Assembly (NCBI GenBank): GCA_023423675.1
Contig: JAFAFD010000078.1
Coordinates: 1 to 9,924 of the forward strand
Length of the DNA: 9,924 bases
Direction of reading: 5' to 3'
Origin: Pseudomonadota bacterium
Lineage (GTDB): Bacteria; Pseudomonadota; Gammaproteobacteria; Xanthomonadales; Xanthomonadaceae
The stretch's first letter is position 1; every line of letters starts with the position of its first letter. A model generated the notes under the pieces. It saw only the letters and a list, made by a program, of their open reading frames with translations. It had not been told where the DNA came from and made no database searches. This document shows, piece by piece, positions 6,498 through 9,924 of the stretch. Position numbers and translations under genes: made by a program.

Positions 6498-6605
6498 CGC
6501 CCTGGTGGATGCCAACCTTGGTTGGCACGTCATCGCCCTGGTAGGTGCCAACCTTGGTTGGCACGCCGTCGCCATGGTAGGTGCCAACCTTGGTTGGCAC
6601 GCTTT
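6498..6605 (+). repeat. Three 36-base tandem GTAG hairpin units
   Basis: Three exact-period 36-base units begin at 6498, 6534 and 6570. Each carries CGCC(C/A)TGGT(A/G)G(G/A)T followed by GCCAACC-TT-GGTTGGC (starting 6511, 6547, 6583). Units 2 and 3 have full 9-bp arms, GTGCCAACC and GGTTGGCAC, preceded by GTAG; unit 1 has GTGG instead. This fits SMAG-type elements in a tandem cluster. They begin 6 bases after the kinase stop codon, in a convergent intergenic region, so transcripts from both sides could read into the hairpins. Confidence 0.85.
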
Positions 6606-6607
6606 CC

Positions 6608-6630
6608 GTCGACCAAGGTCGACGCCTACC
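6608..6630 (-). repeat. Oppositely oriented GTAG hairpin with a different arm
   Basis: GTCGACC (6608-6614), AA, GGTCGAC (6617-6623), then GCCTACC. On the minus strand this reads GGTAGGC, then the GTCGACC-TT-GGTCGAC hairpin, the same plan as the neighbouring units but with a different stem sequence and reversed orientation. It faces the VOC gene's transcript. Confidence 0.7.
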
Positions 6631-6679
6631 AAAGCAATCACCGGCGCGCTCCGGTCGACGCCAGCCCGAGCAATCACCG
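6617..6679 (-). repeat. 36-base duplication overlapping the VOC gene stop
   Basis: GGTCGACGCC occurs at 6617-6626 and 6653-6662, and GCAATCACCG at 6634-6643 and 6670-6679; both pairs are exactly 36 bases apart, with 23 of 27 positions matching across the unit. The second copy contains the minus-strand stop codon (6674-6676). The 3' end of the VOC gene has therefore been copied, or was built from, the same 36-base periodic array. Confidence 0.7.
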
Positions 6680-7063
6680 CCCTTTCGGGCGCTCCACATG
6701 CTGGTCGATCAGGATCACGTTGCCGTCGGGATCGGCAAGCTGCAGATACCCCGTGCCCTGTCCGTCCGGATCGGTGCGCGTGGTCAGCTCGATGCCCTGC
6801 GCATCCAGCGCCTCCTGCAGCTCGCGCACATCCTGGAACTCGCCCAGCTCCTGCCGGAACTGGTCCCAGCCCGGGTTGAAGGTCAGCAGATTGCCTTCGA
6901 ACATGCCCTGGAACAGGCCGATGACGATGCCGCCATTGCGCAGCACCAGCCAGTTGCGTGCGGCATCACCGCCGGTCACCACGAAGCCCAGTGCTTCGTA
7001 GAACCCGCGCGAGGCCGCCAGATCCTTCACTGACAGGCTGACCGAGAAAGCACCCAGTTGCAT
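6674..7063 (-). CDS. VOC/glyoxalase-fold protein, metal ligands not conserved
   Basis: Small cytoplasmic protein (129 aa) of the vicinal-oxygen-chelate superfamily. Two beta-alpha-beta-beta-beta modules are suggested by [22 protein letters not shown] at the start and [18 protein letters not shown] at 106-122, the last being the classic closing motif. In metal-dependent members the first strand has His and the final motif has Glu (NxxEL). Here they appear to be Ser7 and Leu118, so it may be a binding or non-catalytic member, or use other ligands. Start at 7063 has GGAG six bases upstream; an extension upstream by 18 residues lacks family sequence. It is transcribed convergently with the kinase and divergently from the DUF819 gene, so it is likely monocistronic. 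Substrate unknown. Confidence 0.88.
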   Translation of the reverse strand: MQLGAFSVSLSVKDLAASRGFYEALGFVVTGGDAARNWLVLRNGGIVIGLFQGMFEGNLLTFNPGWDQFRQELGEFQDVRELQEALDAQGIELTTRTDPDGQGTGYLQLADPDGNVILIDQHVERPKGR

Positions 7064-7191
7064 GACCTGCTCCGATGGCGGTGTGCCGGTGGCGATGGAA
7101 CGTCGGGGATGGGGCAATTCTGGGCAGGTCGTGGAGCCGCAGCAAGCAGCGCAGCATGACCCGGCGTGAAGGCGATGTTAACCTCGGGCAG

Positions 7192-7216
7192 CGCCGCATC
7201 CTGCGGCGTTTTTTTT
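7192..7216 (+). terminator. Intrinsic terminator shape in the DUF819 leader
   Basis: CGCCGCA (7192-7198), TCC loop, TGCGGCG (7202-7208), then eight T (7209-7216). This is a textbook intrinsic terminator on the plus strand, yet no plus-strand gene precedes it: the neighbour to the left is divergent. It ends 27 bases before the DUF819 start codon. It may be an attenuator of that gene or the 3' end of a short untranslated RNA starting within about 7064-7190. Confidence 0.75.
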
Positions 7217-7243
7217 CCGCTCTTTCGATCGACAGAGGATCCC

Positions 7244-8494
7244 ATGCCGACCGAACCCGCTACTGCCCTGATCAGCAACGACATCGTGGGCCTCGGCCTG
7301 ATTGCCGCCACCCTTGCCCTGATCTTCTGGGCCGCCAGTGGCCCGACCCCGCTGCTGAAGAAGATCTTCGCCTGGGTGCCGGCGCTGCTGCTGTGCTACT
7401 TCATCCCCGCCATCTACAACACCGCCGGCGTCATCGATGGCCACAACACCGCGCTGTACAACCCGGTGGCCCGCGACGTGCTGCTGCCGGCCGCGCTGGT
7501 CCTGCTGACCCTGTCGATCGACCTGAAGGGCATCGCCAAGCTCGGCCCGAAACTGCTCGTGGTGTTCTGCGCCGGTACCGCCGGCATCATGCTCGGTGCC
7601 ATCGTCTCCTTCCAGGTGATGAAGCTGATCCATCCGGAAACGGTGGCCGGTGATACCTGGGCGGGCATGGCCGCGCTGGCCGGCAGCTGGATCGGTGGCG
7701 GCGCCAACATGGTGGCCATGCGCGAGGTGTTCGGTACCGACGCCACCACCTTCGGCCAGTTCGCGGTGGTCGACGTGGCCTGCGCCAGCCTGTGGATGGC
7801 CATCCTGCTGTTCCTGGCCAACCGTGCGCAGCAGATCGATACCCGCAACGGCGCCGATACCCGGGCCATCGATGAAATGAAGGCGCGCATCAGCGCCTAC
7901 GACGCACAGAACGCCCGTATTCCCAGCATGACCGACCTGATGATCATCGTCGGCGTGGCGCTGGGTGGCGTCGGCCTGGCCCATGCGATCGCGGCGCCGC
8001 TGGCGGGCTGGTTCAAGGCCAACGTCAGCTGGGCCAGCCAGTTCAGCCTGGACAGCCAGTTCGTCTGGGTCATCCTGCTGTCCACCGCGATGGGCCTGGG
8101 CCTGAGCTTCACCCGCGCGCGCCGGCTGGAAGCCGCCGGTGCCTCGCGCCTGGGCACGGTGTTCCTGTATTTCCTGATCGCCTGCATCGGCATGCAGATG
8201 AATCTGCTGTCGCTTCTGGACCGGCCGTGGCTGTTCCTGCTGGGTGCGATCTGGATGGCAACGCACGTGCTGGTGCTGTGGGTGGTGGCCAAGCTGCTGC
8301 GTGCGCCGCTGTTCTTTTTCGCCATCGGCTCGCAGGGCAACATCGGTGCGGCGGCGTCGGCACCGGTGGTGGCGGCGGCGTTCCATCCTTCGCTGGCACC
8401 GGTGGGCGTGCTGCTGGGCACGGTGGGCTACGCCACCGGTACGGGCCTGGCGTATGTCACCGGCTTGATCCTGAAGTGGATGGCCAACGCCTGA
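7244..8494 (+). CDS. DUF819-family polytopic membrane protein, putative transporter
   Basis: Integral membrane protein (416 aa) with roughly ten hydrophobic helices spread over residues 15-415 and one hydrophilic stretch near 194-230. Two glycine-rich re-entrant-looking motifs occur one in each half: SWIGGGANMVAMREVFG (148-164) and GSQGNIGAAASAP (362-374). This fits a two-half, pseudo-symmetric transporter fold. The sequence resembles the DUF819 family (Bacillus YjcL type), whose substrate I do not know. The ATG at 7244 has AGAGGA a few bases upstream; an in-frame GTG at 7166 would place the terminator-like hairpin inside the coding sequence and is disfavoured. The gene appears monocistronic, followed by a strong hairpin. 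Alternative names in the sodium/solute symporter world cannot be excluded. Confidence 0.85.
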   Translation: MPTEPATALISNDIVGLGLIAATLALIFWAASGPTPLLKKIFAWVPALLLCYFIPAIYNTAGVIDGHNTALYNPVARDVLLPAALVLLTLSIDLKGIAKLGPKLLVVFCAGTAGIMLGAIVSFQVMKLIHPETVAGDTWAGMAALAGSWIGGGANMVAMREVFGTDATTFGQFAVVDVACASLWMAILLFLANRAQQIDTRNGADTRAIDEMKARISAYDAQNARIPSMTDLMIIVGVALGGVGLAHAIAAPLAGWFKANVSWASQFSLDSQFVWVILLSTAMGLGLSFTRARRLEAAGASRLGTVFLYFLIACIGMQMNLLSLLDRPWLFLLGAIWMATHVLVLWVVAKLLRAPLFFFAIGSQGNIGAAASAPVVAAAFHPSLAPVGVLLGTVGYATGTGLAYVTGLILKWMANA

Positions 8495-8504
8495 TCATGG
8501 GGCG

Positions 8505-8537
8505 CTGCAGCGCCGAGCCCGCGCTCGGCCGCTGCAG
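8505..8537 (+). terminator. Long GC hairpin after DUF819 gene, probable terminator
   Basis: Outer arms CTGCAG (8505-8510 and 8532-8537) and inner arms GCCGAGC (8512-8518) and GCTCGGC (8523-8529) make a 13-bp interrupted stem with a CCGC loop, ten bases past the stop codon. No T-run follows, so termination is plausible but not certain. Confidence 0.6.
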
Positions 8538-8542
8538 GGCGT

Positions 8543-8625
8543 GACGCATGCGCCTGCCGCTGCCGGAACTGTGCGGCGGATAACGGAATGTCGGGCGCGT
8601 GCCACGTAGCGTGGCGGCATGCGTC
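8543..8625. repeat. 9-base inverted repeat in the 8495-8695 gap
   Basis: GACGCATGC (8543-8551) and GCATGCGTC (8617-8625) are perfect reverse complements 65 bases apart. Inside lies a small hairpin GCCACG-TAG-CGTGGC (8601-8615). GATAAC at 8579-8584 is a weak -10 candidate for the next gene. Otherwise I see no gene in the 201-base gap. Confidence 0.4.
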
Positions 8626-8695
8626 GCGTGGGGAAGCAGGGGGCTCGCGGCGCAGCCTCCGCTGGCGGCTGCCAGCTTTCCAGACAGGTATGTTC

Positions 8696-9841
8696 ATGAC
8701 GAATCAATGGATGTTTCGTGCGTCGGCGCTGCTGGCGCTGATGCTGGGCAGCGCTTCGGCGCTGGCACAGGCCCCGCTGCAGGCGCGGGCCGCCGATGTG
8801 CAGGCGATCACCGATGCCAGTGCGCGCGATGTCGCCGCGCTGATCGCACAACCGGGCTTCGCCGACGCCGCACGCTCGGCCCTGCGCGCGGCGCCGGAAC
8901 GCGGCGTGGCGCTGCAGCAGGTGGTGACGCGTTTCGATCCGCAGGCGCGCACGCTGGCCAGCAGCAGCCTGGCCCGGCAGGACGGGCAGCTGCGGCTGCG
9001 CAAGGGCCTGCCGGAGCAGGGGCCCTCGCTGCTGCAGCTGCGTGCCTATGTGCCCGAAGGCACGTCGCTGGATGCGGTCGCGCCGCGCCAGCTGTGGGTG
9101 GCCAGCCTGCCGCGCGGCAATGACCGCGACTGGACCACGCTGACCGCCTACGACGCCCAGGGCCGTGCACATGTGCTGGACGCGAAGCAGGCCCCGGATT
9201 TCCCCGTGCTGATCGTCGATGTCGACACCCGTCGCTCGGTGGCCGAGGGCATGGCCCTGGTCAACGCCGGGCTGCGCGCGCGCGGCCTGCAGTCGCCCGA
9301 GCGCATCAGCATCGCCGCCGATGGTGCCAGCGCGTCGTTGGACATCACCCGGCTGGACCGCATCCGCCTGGCCGATGACCAGGAGCCGTGGGCCTTGGGC
9401 GCGGCGGAGGTTTTCGCTGTCGTTTCCGGCCTGCAGGTCGACACGGCCGAGCCGGAGATGGTCACGGTCGACATGCCGTACCTGGACTATGACAACACCG
9501 ATTACACCCCGCAGCAGGCGCTGGTGATCTGGGGCAACTACCGGTTCAACGCGGCCAACGTGCAGTTGTTCGAGGATGACGGCGACACCAACTACCAGGA
9601 GCTGCTGGTGGCCCTGACCACGGGCGTGAAGACCGCGCTGGGTGCGTTCGCGCCGGAGTATGCGGTGATCGCCGACATCGCCGGTGCGATCCTCAAGGCG
9701 ATGCCGACGTCCTGGTTCTCCAACGACATCGATTACCTGGACAGCTTCTACCTGCTGCAGCGCGGGCAGGCGTACACCGATCGCATGGGGGCGGCCAACA
9801 ATGCCAAGGTCACCCTCACGCCCATCACCCTGGTGGAGTAG
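8696..9841 (+). CDS. Exported DUF3103-like protein
   Basis: Secreted or periplasmic protein, 381 aa. Residues 1-24 are a Sec signal peptide (basic Arg8, hydrophobic 9-18, likely cleavage SALA/QA after Ala24) with no lipobox cysteine; the whole protein appears to lack cysteine. The conserved core is 222-305: RIRLADDQEPWALGAAEVF (222-240), VVSGLQ, then MPYLDYDNTDYTP (260-272) and NAANVQLFEDDGDTNYQEL (285-303). These acidic motifs match my recollection of DUF3103, a family of unknown function best known from Vibrio and Shewanella. The clustered Asp/Glu suggest metal, perhaps Ca2+, binding (inference). A less polar segment at 305-335 precedes the C-terminus. The ATG at 8696 has AGG seven bases upstream; the ATG at 8690 is too close to it. 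It is alone on this strand, with a structured upstream gap. Its stop codon lies inside a GTAG motif. Confidence 0.82.
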   Translation: MTNQWMFRASALLALMLGSASALAQAPLQARAADVQAITDASARDVAALIAQPGFADAARSALRAAPERGVALQQVVTRFDPQARTLASSSLARQDGQLRLRKGLPEQGPSLLQLRAYVPEGTSLDAVAPRQLWVASLPRGNDRDWTTLTAYDAQGRAHVLDAKQAPDFPVLIVDVDTRRSVAEGMALVNAGLRARGLQSPERISIAADGASASLDITRLDRIRLADDQEPWALGAAEVFAVVSGLQVDTAEPEMVTVDMPYLDYDNTDYTPQQALVIWGNYRFNAANVQLFEDDGDTNYQELLVALTTGVKTALGAFAPEYAVIADIAGAILKAMPTSWFSNDIDYLDSFYLLQRGQAYTDRMGAANNAKVTLTPITLVE

Positions 9842-9845
9842 GGCA

Positions 9846-9864
9846 GCAGGGCTCGCAGCCCTGC
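9846..9864 (+). terminator. 3' hairpin after DUF3103-like gene, same as 118-136
   Basis: GCAGGGCT (9846-9853), CGC loop, AGCCCTGC (9857-9864): the arms are identical to those at 118-136. It begins 5 bases after the stop codon and is preceded by GTAG (9838-9841), so it fits the GTAG-hairpin plan. No T-run follows. Confidence 0.6.
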
Positions 9865-9875
9865 ACCCGCTTCAA

Positions 9876-9897
9876 TCAACGGCAACGTCAAAAGCCG
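9876..9897 (+). repeat. Degenerate hexamer tract (CAACG-type)
   Basis: TCAACG, GCAACG, TCAAAA then GCC. It matches the reverse complement of the tract at 69-92 in the TCAACGTCAAA portion and follows the same hairpin. The remaining bases to 9924 show nothing further. Confidence 0.5.
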
Positions 9898-9924
9898 GAG
9901 CGGCATTCCGTGGGATGGCGGGGC

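Noticed and set aside
6498..6679. CRISPR-like array because of the regular 36-base period
   Set aside because: The units abut with near-identical sequence throughout, there are no unique spacers, and there are no cas genes; it is a tandem GTAG hairpin repeat.
5128..6699. 523-residue minus-strand open frame opposite the kinase
   Set aside because: Antisense shadow of the histidine kinase; it begins in the 36-base repeat array, giving a repetitive PTKVGTYQG-like start that looks like a protein repeat but is only the DNA repeat.
7178..8386. 402-residue minus-strand open frame opposite the DUF819 gene
   Set aside because: Low-complexity Gln/His/Arg/Gly composition and full overlap with a well-supported membrane protein gene.
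8588..8695. 36-residue N-terminal extension of the DUF3103-like protein
   Set aside because: A clear signal peptide starts at 8696 with AGG seven bases upstream; the extension is arginine-rich non-signal sequence.

Overview
The window is GC-rich, densely coding DNA that looks like a gammaproteobacterium of the Xanthomonadaceae, most likely the Stenotrophomonas maltophilia complex. The main clue is a set of short hairpins carrying GTAG next to a perfect stem (88-111, 6498-6630, and probably 9838-9864). These match the SMAG elements known from S. maltophilia. The genus is an inference; no rRNA or other taxonomic marker is present. I found no tRNA, rRNA, CRISPR array, insertion sequence or phage gene.

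Left two thirds (151-6492) form a coherent cell-envelope locus. Three minus-strand genes lie in the order ArnT-like membrane glycosyltransferase (4406 to 2676), PAP2-type membrane phosphatase (2579 to 1797) and EptA-family lipid A phosphoethanolamine transferase (1800 to 151). The last two overlap by ATGA, so they are probably translationally coupled. Divergently, on the plus strand, an OmpR-type response regulator (4512-5222) and an EnvZ/PmrB-type histidine kinase (5206-6492) overlap and form a two-component operon. The shared 105-base divergent region holds a tandem 11-base direct repeat, the format used by OmpR-family regulators, plus a 10-base palindrome. The kinase's periplasmic region begins with two ExxE motifs among many histidines, which suggests sensing of Fe3+ or another metal. 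The likely picture is a self-contained, PmrAB/ColRS-like system that senses metal or envelope stress and decorates or dephosphorylates lipid A phosphates, lowering the negative charge of the outer membrane and affecting polymyxin susceptibility.

The middle (6493-6673) is a convergent intergenic region filled with a 36-base-period hairpin array that runs into the 3' end of a small VOC/glyoxalase-fold gene (7063 to 6674).

The right third holds a DUF819-type membrane protein (7244-8494), preceded by a strong intrinsic-terminator-shaped hairpin in its leader. After a structured 201-base gap comes an exported acidic protein of the DUF3103 type (8696-9841). Both outer edges of the window carry the same composite element, in opposite orientation, immediately 3' of a gene: a GCAGGGCT hairpin followed by a CAACG-type hexamer tract.
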